In this document: positions 1 to 21,694 of the stretch, piece after piece | Position numbering within the stretch: the first letter of the stretch is position 1 | Layout: each line of letters starts with the position of its first letter | Assembly: GCF_037042905.1 (NCBI RefSeq) | Contig: NC_087258.1 | Coordinates: 868,001-932,000, forward strand | Direction: 5' to 3' | Length of the DNA: 64,000 nt | Source of the DNA: Lytechinus pictus | Taxonomy: Eukaryota; Echinodermata; Echinoidea; Temnopleuroida; Toxopneustidae | Notes under the pieces: generated by a model | What the model was told of the DNA's origin: nothing | The model's input: only the letters and a program-made list of their open reading frames with translations | The model's database searches: none | Position numbers and translations under genes: made by a program

Positions 1-1005
1 TAATCGCGGTCTCTCCGCTAAGGCGTTTTTTACTTATCAGCATCTCGAGCACCGCGAAGTCGAACCCCAGCTTGGCGAGGAAGGTGCGCGCGTTTTTAGC
101 TCACATAGGTTTGAACTACAAAATGAACTCTGACCCTCTGACGTCGAAATTCAAGAAATATTATCATACCTGAAGTTTTAATTTTCCATGATATATATGA
201 TGTTTGTTATGGTATCAGGTTTAAATTGCGTGTCAGCACCATCTTGGTTCCTATGGTAATTCCATGATAGACATTCAAAATAATCACCTCTTAACATGCT
301 TGAAGTACTAAAATGCATAGCTTTAAAGGAGACAGATGATTTGTGTTTTTCATTCTTTCTGACATGATTATGTTAACAAGATCACTGGCTTGATCTGGCG
401 CTTGGGGAGCATGGCTCCCAAAAAAAGGTTTCATGACCGTATAAAAAAATAAAGAGGAAGAAAGGGAAGAGGAGTGAAACATTACGTCAAAATCTTTCCC
501 CCCAAAATAGATTTTAGGCAAAAAAAAAATAGGTCAAATATTCTGCTTGCTCGTTTCCCTCGCTCGCATCTTTTAGAAATTTCGCTCCATCTGCCATGTT
601 CTTGCCCCCTAAAAATTGTTGGCTCATGTCGCCACTGAACATGATAAAGCCTGCATGTTTGCAACACGTACAACATTCTTTAATCCCCATGAGTTTTAAC
701 ACGGTACATTCGGTTACAGTCGGCAGCAGATATATTTAATGAATCTACAAGTTTTCATTTTCTCTGCCCTTTTCAAATTACAATGCTATTGAAAGGGAAA
801 CGATTTATATTTCGAATAGGAATTATCACAAAGAAATAGCTACTAAATCAGACAAAAGGGCGAATGGGAATGATACCAAAAAAGGGGGGAAGTGAAAAAT
901 GGTGAGAGAAAATTCGGGGGAAAAATAGTGGGACTATGAAGACTTTGGGCAAATCCCTCCCACCCCTTCCCCATCAACGACAAGTGTTAAACGATCTAGC
1001 ATGCT
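1..1005. other. gene-less stretch, no recognised feature
   Basis: No exon with splice signals, no long reading frame and no repeat I recognise. The stretch is AT-rich with short A and G runs. It lies downstream of the 3' end of NSUN5, which is transcribed towards it. Confidence 0.5.
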
Positions 1006-1013
1006 GGGATGGG

Positions 1014-1434
1014 CAGCGGCGTAACAGGGGTCGGTGGCCAGGGGGGGGGGGGGGGGTTGGGCAAGAGCCAAAAATTTCCCGGTCATATCATGGTATGAAC
1101 AGGCGTAATGGTGTAATGAGGCGACGATTTGAGAAGGCCAGATATTGCGTATCGGGCAGAATTTATCTTTTTAAAAAAAGTTGCGAGCGAGCAAAATTTT
1201 TAACATTTTAATACAAAAATCAAATTTTTTGATAGATTTTGACATGATATCCAGAGAAGAATGTATTTTAATCTTCTCTCTTTCCGTTCCTTTTTTGTGG
1301 TCTGTATATACGGCACTGTGAACAGGATTCTTTGCGGCAGTACCGTGAAGAGTACCAAAAAAACGAGGGGCGCGGTCAGTATGGCGCATGTGCTAAAAAG
1401 CTAAAAACCTGCCCCCGCCCCTGTTACGCCACTG
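1014..1434. mobile_element. hAT-type MITE with perfect 8-bp target duplication
   Basis: The ends are inverted repeats: CAGCGGCGTAACAGGGG on the left and the complement of CAGTGGCGTAACAGGGG on the right. GGGATGGG lies directly outside both ends (1006-1013 and 1435-1442). An 8-bp duplication and ends starting with CAG are hallmarks of the hAT superfamily. At 421 bp the element has no coding capacity and must have been moved in trans. A long G run follows the left end, as in several other elements of this window. Confidence 0.85.
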
Positions 1435-1442
1435 GGGATGGG

Positions 1443-3540
1443 TAGATATGGAAAGCCGTTAGCCTGTAAAGGAGTTCTATGTTAGTCAAGAGCAATAACA
1501 TGATACATGCAGGGCGCCACTAAAAGGGGGGCAGGGGTAACCACCCCCTATTCTTTTCAAGAAGAGAAAGAGGAGAAAATGGCCCAGGAAAAGGGAAGAA
1601 AAAGACGAAAACCAGGACAGAGAGTAGAACATAAAAAGGGGGATATTGGTCGTGTAACTCTATATTACCCCTGCAATTCAATTGAAGAAAAAATAGATCA
1701 CCGTTACCCTTACCCCCCCCCCTTTACCCCCCCCCCTCCCCCCCCCCCCCCCCCTCCCCCCCTCTTAAAAGATCCAACCACCCCTGGACATAAGTATGTT
1801 TTATCAGGGGAAAAAATGCCAACATTCATCTTTCGAAAATTAACGGAGAATTATCTACAAATATGTCTACCATTGATTTTCTCAACTTTGTTTTGGGTTA
1901 TAGTTTCTATGGTGACTAGGGACGCTACCACAGGGGAATAGAGTACATTATGGAATGCTCGTCGATTGATATATATGCCAACATGGTGAAGAGTATTCAT
2001 TATTTTCTTTCTGGAAGACCGGTGCTAAATTACACGACAACTGACAACTATCTATGCGCCGTCGAGTGCTCAAAAATTTCCGTCCTGCGAATTCATCGTT
2101 TCCATTTTTAGGAGAACTCATGTTGACATATTGAATATGTATCACGTGACCAAAGCTCTATCATCATTATTTTTGTCGTATTTTTTGTCGTTTTTGATCA
2201 ACATTGTTGATCAATACAACCCCTAAAAGAGTCGTGAGAACTGGACTGAGGGCAGACGAAAACTTGGAGTTGACGCGTGTGCAGATGCTTAAATCTTTGA
2301 TTTGCTGCAGAAGCATCCCTAGTGCAAAAACAAAAACCCATTATCGTCGAGATTAATATAACAGTAAGGGTAAAGGATTCCCCTCCTGCAAAGTCAAGGA
2401 ATATTTAATATTCGATTCAATTATCAATAAGATCGTATGGTCTATGGGCGGTTACATAATCATCAACAACATTTGGCTTATATTTCCTTCCAAATATGTA
2501 CATTAAAGACAACCAATCAAAAGGCATTTTCCCGACAAAACAGCAGTTAAGAGATGAAATCATTTACTTTGGGATGGGTTGGTTGGAATGGAGTCCAAAG
2601 AAATCAACAGTAAATTAAACTTAGATGCACTATCCCCAACCTTCAAGGTAACCGTTTTATGATTACTTATCCTTCATGACATCTTTTCAGTCAAATCCGG
2701 TTGCCATGCAAATGTCATACAAAAAATCTAGACTATGTCACAAACCTAGATTTAGAGGACCTACCCCATGACCCATGGTATAGGTTGTTATAAGCTATAA
2801 TTGAATGGGTATGCGTGGGTGCACCCCCGTGCTCGTAATTTGCCCCTTTCTCTCAAAGTTGGTCTTTATTTTAAATCCCCCAGGTAAGGTTGTTGATGAC
2901 AGCAAACACTGTTTTTGCATGAACGAAACGGGGACAAACATTATAAAAGTTGGCTTATTTTCAACCCTTATCAAACTGGGCGGTAAATTTGCCCCCCCCC
3001 CCCCCCCCGACAAATTTCGCCGCTACGCCGCTGCGCATAATAAGCCAGATCGTAGTTCCTTTCTGCGCATGATCAAAAGATTCTACGCATGATCAGAGGA
3101 AGGTCATTTGTACTAAAGTGACATGGTGGTTTAAATGAAACTCTAATGAGATAAGCACCAACTTTGATGTCTTGATTATTCATATATTCTTTTGAATTGT
3201 GGCTTTCATTTACATCCACAAAAAACAACGCGTCCACGAACGACTGGTTTTCACAGTTTGCCAAGTACATTGTGCAACATGCTATGATATGCATTCAAAG
3301 TAGGAATGCAACAAATACCTTCATAAAGTGTTCATTGGTGTGCTATTCTAGTCATCTGGTCTATTCAATTTCTTCATCCTGCTATGTAAGGCAAGCTTAC
3401 GTAATATTTTGCTTTGAAATCTGCCTATCATAATGAAAGAAATGAAAGGTCATTTGACCGAAAATTGTCCATGAGTAACTACGAACTGGTCTATTTGTTG
3501 GCCATGCCGCTCGTTGAATTTTTATGTTGAAGTCTTGTGT
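1443..3540. other. gene-less stretch with C/G homopolymer tracts
   Basis: No gene is supported. There are long C runs at about 1710-1760 and 2993-3008. The short reading frames here have no family signature. The C runs resemble those inside MITEs elsewhere in the window, so more degraded MITEs may be present whose ends I could not pair. Confidence 0.4.
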
Positions 3541-3544
3541 ATCC

Positions 3545-4163
3545 GTTTTGAGACCAAATTCGCAACGCCCGGGTACGCGGTTCCGAAATTACGCGATATT
3601 TTTTTAGTGCATGTCTGACCAAAAATTGCTCAAAAACGTGATTTCGTGTACAAAGTCAATGCAAAGTGTGTTTTTCAACCGAAAATCATAGATGCATGAT
3701 TATTTTTTACTTTTGTTGGTTTAGATGGATTTATTTTATGTTATTTATGATCGCAAAAGGGTCCCCGACAAAGTTCATCGAAAAAAGCAATAAGATAGGC
3801 CTACACAGGAAATTATTTTTCGGCATTTTTTTGGTTGATTTTTGTTAGAAATGTAAAAATCTATATGCTCACTAAATATTAGCATCCGAATAGTTATATA
3901 AATTGAGTTAAAAGCAAAAACATACACAAAAAACAAAATTAGGGCAATTTTTATACGCTTATTTGCATAATTAATTAAAAAATATAAGCATTTTTTTTTT
4001 TATTCTACTAGTCTTGTACAGTTTACATCCGGCTCTACTCTCAAAGCAATTTTCGCGACGATCACGCAATCAACGGCCGAGATCTGAGGGGAGTCAATTT
4101 GAGCCACCCCCCCCCCCCCCCCCCCCGTATGTGTTGGTCTGAAATAGCCCAGTTTAGATAGGG
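3545..4163 (-). mobile_element. TTAA-type MITE of the 'ACTGGGCTATTTCAGAC' family, left end uncertain
   Basis: The right end reads GCCCAGTTTAGATAGGG and abuts TTAA (4164-4167). The interior, with an ACGCGGTTCCGAAATTAC block, a GTTTACATCCGGCTCTAC block and a long C run, matches in parts the copies at 7646-8051 and 10140 onward. I could not find the left terminus, so the start is approximate. Confidence 0.6.
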
Positions 4164-4167
4164 TTAA

Positions 4168-5215
4168 GTACTTAATCTTATGTCGTATCCGCTGCCGTTA
4201 TTGCTATACAAGTTCCATTTGCTTTTATTTTTTAGATTATTGCTTTTATTTGAAAAGAACATTTGTATAGCTGCCTGACTTTCTTATAATTGCACACAAA
4301 CAAAATCTTTCCTCATATACGGCGTGCATTCAATAAAAAATCATGCAGCACAAAACATACATCAAACAGCATTCACCCAGTATTTCTCGACCTCTCATAC
4401 AACATAAGTGGGGGAGTATACTTTAATAATAGGGCTCCTTAATTTTATAGGGCTCCTATATTAATTTTTGCAAGAAATTTGCCAACATGGGACTGTGTTT
4501 TTGAAAATGTCTAAAAACAGGTGGTCTTGACAAATTTTGAAGTGTGATGAGTACAAACACATATAATTTTCAAATTTTCTTCTTTTTCCCCTTGTTTTTC
4601 AATTATTTCTCCCAAAATATAAATCGAAGATTGTCTGCCTTTATGCAATTCAATAATATTGAGAAAAAAATGGTAGCAGAGTTGACTTTGTGATATTGAA
4701 ATATTAAATATCCCCCCCCCCTTTCCTTTTGTTGGTCTTTCTCTATCTCTCTCTCCCTCTTTCTCTCGCTCTGTCTTTCTCAATCTCTTTCATTATGTGC
4801 ACACGCTTCTCTACCTGTCTCAAACTCCTCATAATCCAGCCACACTCGTCATAATTTTCCCTTCATTTATCTAAAATGTTTCACTCTCTCTTTCCTGTTA
4901 TCCACTCCCTCTCTTTTTTGGTGTAGGAATATAATCGTGAATTTCAATTTAGAATCAAATTTATTACTTTTTACAATACTCATTTTGTTACAATCTTTCA
5001 AAATACCTTTTAGTTTGATAAAAGAAATATGACAGTGGGCACAAGATCAATTGGCCTTCCTAAGACTTACTGCTCTATTTCAAGACTTTTTTAAAGAAGT
5101 GAACACATTGGAATTAATCATGCCTATAGCATTTTAATTTATGTGATAAAAATTACCCATGTAGACATTAAATGCCTTTAATCAATGACATAAAGTGCTG
5201 TGCTCAGTGCTGGGA
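4168..5215. other. gene-less AT-rich stretch
   Basis: No gene or clear repeat boundary found. A pyrimidine-rich patch (CTCTCT-like) lies at about 4740-4790. Confidence 0.4.
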
Positions 5216-5220
5216 ATCTT

Positions 5221-5378
5221 GGGGAGCATTTCATGAAAGGACTTGTCAGATGTTTTATCCGACAAATACTGTGTTATCAGACAGTTACCATAGGAACAAT
5301 GCCTCTCAGCTGATCGAAATCAAGGAAAGATTAAGATTTGACATTTTGTCGGACAAAAATGTTCATGAAATGCTCCCC
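5221..5378. repeat. short palindromic repeat, GGGGAGC family, copy 1
   Basis: The sequence starts GGGGAGCATTTCATGAA and ends with the near complement TTCATGAAATGCTCCCC. Between the ends it carries imperfect TTGTCGGACAAA-like palindromes. Two more copies lie in NSUN5 introns at about 10450-10593 and 13517-13675, so this is a dispersed MITE-like family of about 160 bp. Confidence 0.75.
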
Positions 5379-5932
5379 TGGACTTACATGTGCATGGTTG
5401 GGCACCTACCGCAAATCAGCCACGGCACCAACAGATTGGAAGAGTGTTTCAATAACATTTGTCATATTTTAATACTTGATTTTGATTGGCTGAGAAACAT
5501 TGTTACTATAGTTACTGGCAGACAAAATAGGACTTGCGGGATAAAATGTCCAGCAAGTCCATTGATGAAATACATTCCAGATTATTATCTCCCCATCCCG
5601 CCTCCCTTTTGATCAATAGTACATTTCTGCTTTGTTGTCCCAATTACGTTTGCAAATAAAACTTGGAATGTCTGTTCTTTGGAAGCAGATACCGTACAGC
5701 AAAACAAAACTGAATTAATGTTTCCTATAAACATCATTGTAAAACATATAAGATTGCTGAGGGCATGGTGAAATATAACATGTGACCCCCCCCCCCCCCT
5801 TTTTAGGAAATTTTCTTCTTACCAACATTACTGATACCGAAACAAGATAATCATTTATATGGCATATCAAAGAGTATTAAGAAAATGGAATATTAATCAA
5901 ACAAGAATAGTAGACACATACCTATAACTTCA

Positions 5933-15503
<9,571 letters not shown>

Positions 15504-16200
15504 TATTTAGTGAATATTTAGGCCCAGTTCTGCTCTGGAAATGCCAAATTGTTACTCCAGCCAGTATCTATTCTTGCATGCACGACACGTGTGGATTGTC
15601 TCCAACCAGCGGCACTCCATAGATAAATGATAAGGAAGGGGATCCGGATGATCTAAAGTTGTCTTGATGACCCCGCCACCCATCCAAATTTTAATCTGTT
15701 GACAGAGCCTGTTTCCACGGCTTGTTGATTAACTGAATTGACAAGTGAAATTTAAAGGACTGTTTCTATTAATTTTACAAGTCAATGCAAGTTCATTCAT
15801 TTGTTTTTCTATCTATTCTAGGCCTATCATGTAATAAATTTCCCAAAAAATGAAAAATAGTCTGCTTGGCATATAGCCTATAATTAATCACCACCCCAAA
15901 ATTATTCATAACCAAGGTTAAATTTTAAAAATATAGAAGAAAGGGTGAATAGAAATATGAATTCAATCATATCCTGATTGTTATGTCATAAAAAACACAG
16001 GATTATTATCATTTTATTTTATTTTTTTACATTTTTATTTATTTTTTCATGTAGGTAAAAAGGTTTTTGAAATTTAGCCCAATGCAGCAAATCTGGCACT
16101 CTCAATTTGTTTGACCAGTACGCCGCCTCCGCCGTGCTACGTGCTATCTACATGATAATAAATAGCTGGATTTATTTTATAGGCCCGGGTTTATAGGCCT
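15504..16200. other. NSUN5 upstream region
   Basis: The sequence upstream of the NSUN5 start codon should hold the 5' UTR and promoter. I see no TATA box within 100 bp and no divergent gene. Nothing else is recognised up to the MITE at 16207. Confidence 0.4.
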
Positions 16201-16206
16201 ATAATA

Positions 16207-16730
16207 CCCTTTTTACACAGGATTTTCTTAGTCCCGGACTATCGCTAACCCCGTACTATCCTTAACCCCGTACTATTTTTTTCCTTTTTACACATGCCAA
16301 ATTGTTATTGCTAACCCCGGATAAGGAATGCTTGCTTTTCACACACGAAACTCGCTAACCCCGGCCGGTCTAGTGGTAGCTCATTCACTCGTACCCTTTT
16401 ACGCACGCCAAAATTTCCTTAACCCCGTACTATAAATTGCCATTTAGCCCTACCTATTAGTACGGGGTTAAGCTTAGCCCACTTTCGTTTTACTCTAGCG
16501 ATCTTAACCCCGTACTATCGCTCTTAGCACCGCAATTGCTGGGATAACCCTGCTTTTTTGCAGGGCCAAATAATCCCGTACTAAAGGTGGGGTTAGCCCA
16601 CTTTGCAAAAATGCTGTGTAAAAAGAAAGTGGGCTAGTAGCTTAACCCCGTACTATTAGGTGGGGCTAAATGGCAATTTAGCCCCACCTATAGTATGGGG
16701 TTAAGGAAATTTTAGCGTGTGTAAAAAGGG
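16207..16730. mobile_element. TA-flanked element saturated with a CCCCGTACTAT motif
   Basis: The termini are CCCTTTTTACACA and its complement, and TA lies on both sides (16205-16206 and 16731-16732), fitting a Tc1/mariner-type insertion. The interior holds many copies of TTAACCCCGTACTAT and its complement in both orientations. No coding capacity. Confidence 0.8.
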
Positions 16731-16748
16731 TATAAGCGAAGTTTCCAG

Positions 16749-17997
16749 CCCAGAAGGAAAACCCAGTAAGACCAGTAAAATTTTTTACTGGTTTTTAGTA
16801 CATTTTTACTGGTTTCCAGTATATTTTTACTGGGCCAGTTGATTTTTAACTGGATCGGTAAAAATCAACTGGAGACCAGTTCCAACAATCTCTTTCCAGT
16901 TGAAGCAAAGTAGTAATACCAGTTAAATTGTTTTTCATCAAACTAGTGTTACTGGTCCAATTATGGTTTCCAGTATATGTTTTGACCAGTAAAAATCAAC
17001 TGGAGACCAGTTCAAACAATTGCATTCCAGTTGAAGCAAAGTAGTACCAGTTGAATTGTTTTTCATCAAACTGGTGTTACTGGTCCAATAAATGATTACT
17101 TTATTTCAAGTCAGATCATTTGACGAATTATGGAAAATGAATCTTGCAATTCAGAGAAAGTTATTATCGTTATCATTTATCATTGTTATCATCATTCTTC
17201 TTATAATTATCATTATTATTATATATTATTATAATTATTATCATTATGATCATTGTTGTTATCATTCTTATTACTGTTATCATTGTTATTGATATTATAT
17301 TATTATTATAAATATTATCATAATTATCAAGTATAATAACATTATCATTAAAATAATTATTTCCTTTAATTATTATTAAGATCAAAGCAAGATATATTCC
17401 TTTAATATAGTCAACTGGTCTTAAGTAATTCATTGTTTGAAATTGAACTGGTCAAGACCAGTAATACCAGTAATTCTGATCACGTGGTTTACCTCATTTG
17501 CATATTTCCTATTTATAAAAGAAAAATCATTATTTAGAATAGAATATCCTTGCAATGGCACTCATTGTTGTTTAAAAACTTTCTATATAAGTGTGTGAAC
17601 TAATTCACAATGAAAATGTGTAATTTCATACATCACATTTAAAATAACAGCAGAAAGATTAATTTACTAACCATCTTTTTCATCACATTTCACTGACCAT
17701 GGTATATAACAAACCAAATGTATGTAATAAATTGATCCAGTAAGACCAGTACGAGGACCAGTCAGACCAGTAGAAAATACCAGTAAAGACCAGCTTGAAT
17801 TGGATACCAGTATGGAGACCAGTAACAACCACCAGTAACCAGACCAGTATAAAATTCCAGAAATTCAAGACCAGTTTAAATTTTAACTGGACCAGTATGA
17901 CCAGTTAGACCAGTAAACCGATGTTCCAATTTCCAGAGTTACCAGTTAAAATTTTACTGGTCTAACTGGTCCAGTGGAACTGGTTTTTCCTTCTGGG
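16749..17997. mobile_element. terminal-inverted-repeat element saturated with ACCAGT motifs
   Basis: The left end is CCCAGAAGGAAAACCCAGT and the right end is the complement of CCCAGAAGGAAAAACCAGT. Both outer thirds are packed with ACCAGT/ACTGGT, giving sub-terminal repeat arrays. The middle (about 17165-17420) is an AT-rich ATTATTATC-type stretch. There is no transposase, so it is non-autonomous. Sub-terminal short motif arrays are typical of transposase-binding regions in hAT and CACTA elements. The superfamily is unassigned. Confidence 0.8.
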
Positions 17998-18254
17998 AGA
18001 GGACACGCGGAAGAGCACAGCTCCGGCTCAGCTGTTATTTAAATTAGCCCAAGCTCGATCCGCTTCATCAGCAGCTTTCAGCGCTTTTAAACAAGGAGGA
18101 TGTTCACCCTGCATGGCTAAAAGTTTATTGCAAATATTAATATAGCAAAAATGATATTGTTGGTGAAGGTGACGAGGAAAATCCATCAAGGATTAAAAAG
18201 GTAATACAGTGTAAGATCTTTATTTTTTCATTTGTGCGTCACAGATATGCGAGC

Positions 18255-18514
18255 AGTTTCCCCACTTTTGTTTAGTAGAAACAATCAATAAAGTATTATT
18301 TTAACATTATAAAAATAAGTTATTAAATTTTCATCAACAGACAAATCATTTCACATATATATACATATTTATGCATTGTATATTATATAGAATGCATAAA
18401 TATGTATATATATGTGAAATGATTTGTCTGTTGATGAAAATTTAATAACTTATTTTTATAATGTTTAAAATAATACTTTATTGATTGTTTCTACTTAACA
18501 AAAGTGGGGAAACT
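18255..18514. repeat. near-perfect 260-bp palindrome
   Basis: Arms of about 125 bp read outward-to-centre from AGTTTCCCCACTTTTGTT to ATATATACATATTTATGC, with a short AT-rich centre at about 18377-18390. Only a few mismatches and a 1-bp indel separate the arms. This could be a foldback element or a site of inverted duplication. Confidence 0.9.
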
Positions 18515-18896
18515 TTATAATTCACCTCACCTGAGTTGAGTGCAGCAGTTTGTGGATAAATTTTTGCCGGAGGAATTGAGGTTTACATGTTCCGATTTCT
18601 TTTTGAAAAATTTTCTCATCCGTTACTGATTTGCTCGATCGTACGTAACAAAAATCCTGTCATGATCTATTTCATTATAGTAAAATAGCCTTAAAAACGG
18701 ACATACTGAAGCTTTTCGACATGCACTCATCGGAGTAAAATCGCACGAATGACCTTTCATTATCTTTTATATGGTAAAATACAAAATAAAAGTGAGGTGC
18801 GATATCAAATCTATCTCATTAATAAAGGCCTACTGAGCAAGATGTGCAAAACCCAGGGGCAAACTCGTTTTGTGCAAATAATCGAAATCGAAATCT

Positions 18897-18925
18897 TAGT
18901 AGGGGAGAGCGGGGAGAAGTGGGAC
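18897..18925 (+). repeat. left 29-bp terminal inverted repeat of the outer element
   Basis: Begins TAGTAGGGGAGAGCGGGG and ends GTGGGAC. It is an exact reverse complement of 45192-45220. Confidence 0.9.
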
Positions 18926-19407
18926 ACCTCTTCTTTATCTGTAAAAGTAGAGAACTAATCAGTTTATATCCTGTAATAGGCCTTACCTAGCAACCATCAA
19001 ATACATGTCAAGAGCTATACACCACGATCCTTCAAGAAAGTTTCATTCGAAATTACTTTTTACCTATTTTTGTACATTTATTGCCATTTAAGTTACATAT
19101 TAACTACATAATTATATAGAACTATTAGGCCCTAAATATAATTCATTTAGACATATGATGTCTCAATATTGATGATGAATGATAAAATACGTTTATTTTG
19201 GGGACTGGTGGGGAGAAATGTGACAAAATGTCCCAGCTGCTCTGTTTACCCCAATGGCAGATTGAGTAAGGGAGCTCCAATATTAAAAAAAAAATAAAAA
19301 AAATCTAGTTGCATTCTGCTTCAGAGCTAATCATGTATATATTTTTATTTTTATTCCTCAATTTCTTTATCCCTCATTTGTAGGCCTATTAAATTATAAG
19401 ACAATGC

Positions 19408-19570
19408 AGGGGCCGCGGAACGGTTTTCAAAGTGAGGGGGGGGGCTGAGCCAAAAGTGGGGGGCTGACCATGCAAAAATCACAATCATATGGTAATTTTT
19501 CCGTTTTTGTACACGGTTTTGGAAAAAAGTGGGGGACTGAAGCCCCCCCCCCCCCGCTTCCGCGGCCCCT
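19408..19570. mobile_element. 163-bp MITE, AGGGGCCGCGGAA termini
   Basis: The termini are AGGGGCCGCGGAA and its complement. ACAATG occurs beside each end. The interior has a G run, ATGCAAAAATCACAATCA and a C run. The same family appears inverted at 30959-31140 and as a fragment at about 46327-46470, and it accounts for several poly-C/poly-G tracts. Confidence 0.85.
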
Positions 19571-20668
19571 ACAATGAAACTATTCGTCCAAGGCTCATGC
19601 CAATAGATCAATGATTTTGATTCAACAACCACTATTTTAGACTGATTTTAATAACGTCACAGCTTTTGCTTGTCTTTTGCAGACAGACATGCCTCGAAAA
19701 TACAATTAGCGGGAGACTCGAATGGGCTTAACAGTGCAGTGTTGGAAAATTTTAAAGATCTATAGATCAAAAAATAAAAAAAAATAATTGAACAGTTTTG
19801 ATATGGCTCATTATTTTTGATGCAATAAATACACCAAAATTCCAAACTAAATTATAAAAATGATTGTTTTAAAACATGGTCGACAAATTTTTTTTTGACC
19901 TAAATCATTTTGAAATAACTATTCTGCGAATAATTTTGATCTGTAATATTTTTCTGATTATTCCATATTTTTTCAGAAAATTGGCCATTCAAAATACTCA
20001 ATAAAACAGCCATGACCAGGATTCGGTGATATCCGTATTTCATGGTTTTGGTATCAGTTGAGGCCGAAAGTTTACATACAACCATGGAATTCAGTGAAAT
20101 TTGTTCGTTTGCCAAACATCGTAAAATTTAATATATCTTCAGAAATATAAATACTACCATGCCGATTTGGTGTCAAATAAAAGAGCATATTAAGCTTTTT
20201 CACATGATTGGGATGCCGCTGGGACTAAAGTAAATTTCAAGTGGAATTTATTTTAAAGAAAAAATAATATTCGTGCCAAATGTATGTTTTATTGTTTGTT
20301 ATTATATTTTCAAACATTGTTTCATAAAAATACATAAATGTCAAATCTATTATTTATGTTACTTTTTCTATCATGATATGTCACCACTAAGCAAAAAGTG
20401 TAATCTGGTAATCTGACATGTTTGTGTTGAGAAGTAACTTGTGTTGAGAAGTGGATTTTGCTGTCTATCCAGCCCAGTCCCACATACTGATATTTTTGTC
20501 TACATAAGTTGATGAAGATTTGGGACAGCTTGCTGAACTTGTACAACTCTATAGACCTACCGAAGCATTTAAATGGTACAAAAGGTATTGTGTACTTCTC
20601 CCCTCGGTCTTCTTGGTCTATAAGAGAGCTATTGTGCATCAATCTATTTAACTTGTTCTGATGTTAAA

Positions 20669-21448
20669 ATGGCACGCCCTAATACCAGGAGCTCCCTTGT
20701 TGTGCAGGACACAGTGGATGGCATCATTAGTGACAGAAAATTCCTGAACTTTATTGAAAACTTCGTCTCTGAATCAATCTCTAATAAGCTGGTTCAACTG
20801 CAAGAGAGGATAGATGAAAATGAAGGCAAAATTATTGAGTTAGAATCAAAGCTCCAAAAGAAGGATGAAGAAATTGTGAGTCTCAAGAAAAAACTCAAGT
20901 CAACAAGTGATCAAGCTGTAGCAAATCAAATGAAATATGAGGAACTTCATCAATATAGTCGCCGAAACAGTCTAAGGATATTTGGCATCAAAGAAAACAA
21001 AGGAGAAAACACAGACCAGCTTGTTCTTGATGTTGCAAAGCGTATGGGTATACCTCTATCCATAAATGAAATAGATCGGTCTCATCGTACTGGTAAACCC
21101 CCATCAGTCCAAGAGGAGACTCAACAACAGCAGAAGTCTACAAACAAGCCTCCTGACAGGAAGAAGGCTCATGCACGTCCCATTCTTGTGAAGTTCACGA
21201 GCTATCGATCGCGACAAGTGCTTATGAAGAATAAAAAACTACTGAAAAACACAGGAATGAGCATCATGGAGGACCTCATCAAAAGCAAACTTGATCTCTT
21301 GAAAGCAACTTTTAGATGTGAAGCTGTAGAACAAGCATGGACAACAGATGGAAAAGTCATTGCTCTGATCAAAGCTCAAAATGGAAAGAAAGTGACAAAA
21401 CTCATATCAAGTGACAGAGACCTCTCCAACTTGCCCAGGCATAGATGA
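20669..21448 (+). CDS. LINE-A ORF1, coiled-coil RNA-binding protein
   Basis: A 259-residue protein. Residues about 40-95 form a heptad-rich coiled coil (LQERIDENEGKIIELESKL). Next come the block EELHQYSRRNSLRIFGI and the block HARPILVKFTSYRSRQVLM, as found in the RRM-like ORF1 proteins of LINEs with nucleic-acid chaperone roles. The protein is basic near the C-terminus (NGKKVTKL). ORF1p of this type binds LINE RNA and forms particles in the cytoplasm. The frame has no stops. The start is the first ATG, in the context AAAATGG. ORF2 begins 246 bp downstream. Confidence 0.85.
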   Translation: MARPNTRSSLVVQDTVDGIISDRKFLNFIENFVSESISNKLVQLQERIDENEGKIIELESKLQKKDEEIVSLKKKLKSTSDQAVANQMKYEELHQYSRRNSLRIFGIKENKGENTDQLVLDVAKRMGIPLSINEIDRSHRTGKPPSVQEETQQQQKSTNKPPDRKKAHARPILVKFTSYRSRQVLMKNKKLLKNTGMSIMEDLIKSKLDLLKATFRCEAVEQAWTTDGKVIALIKAQNGKKVTKLISSDRDLSNLPRHR

Positions 21449-21694
21449 CGACTTCTTCCCATACTTACCAACCAAAGCCTATTGGGCGGAATTTTACTAT
21501 GATCTGGTCTAATTCAATGTAATTGTGGTTCCTGGACTATTGGAATTTAGTGCTCCTACTTTTGAACTTTCATTGCTTTTGCAATTTTTATGTTTGTACA
21601 TATGTATATATACATCATATTTTGAATTAATTACTTGCATGTATTTTTACCTTCTTGACTTCCTTTTTTTATCTTCTTCTGAGGTAATATTCTG

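Noticed and set aside
5172-5612. 146-codon frame on the plus strand
   Set aside because: It overlaps the GGGGAGC palindromic repeat and has no conserved domain or splice context.
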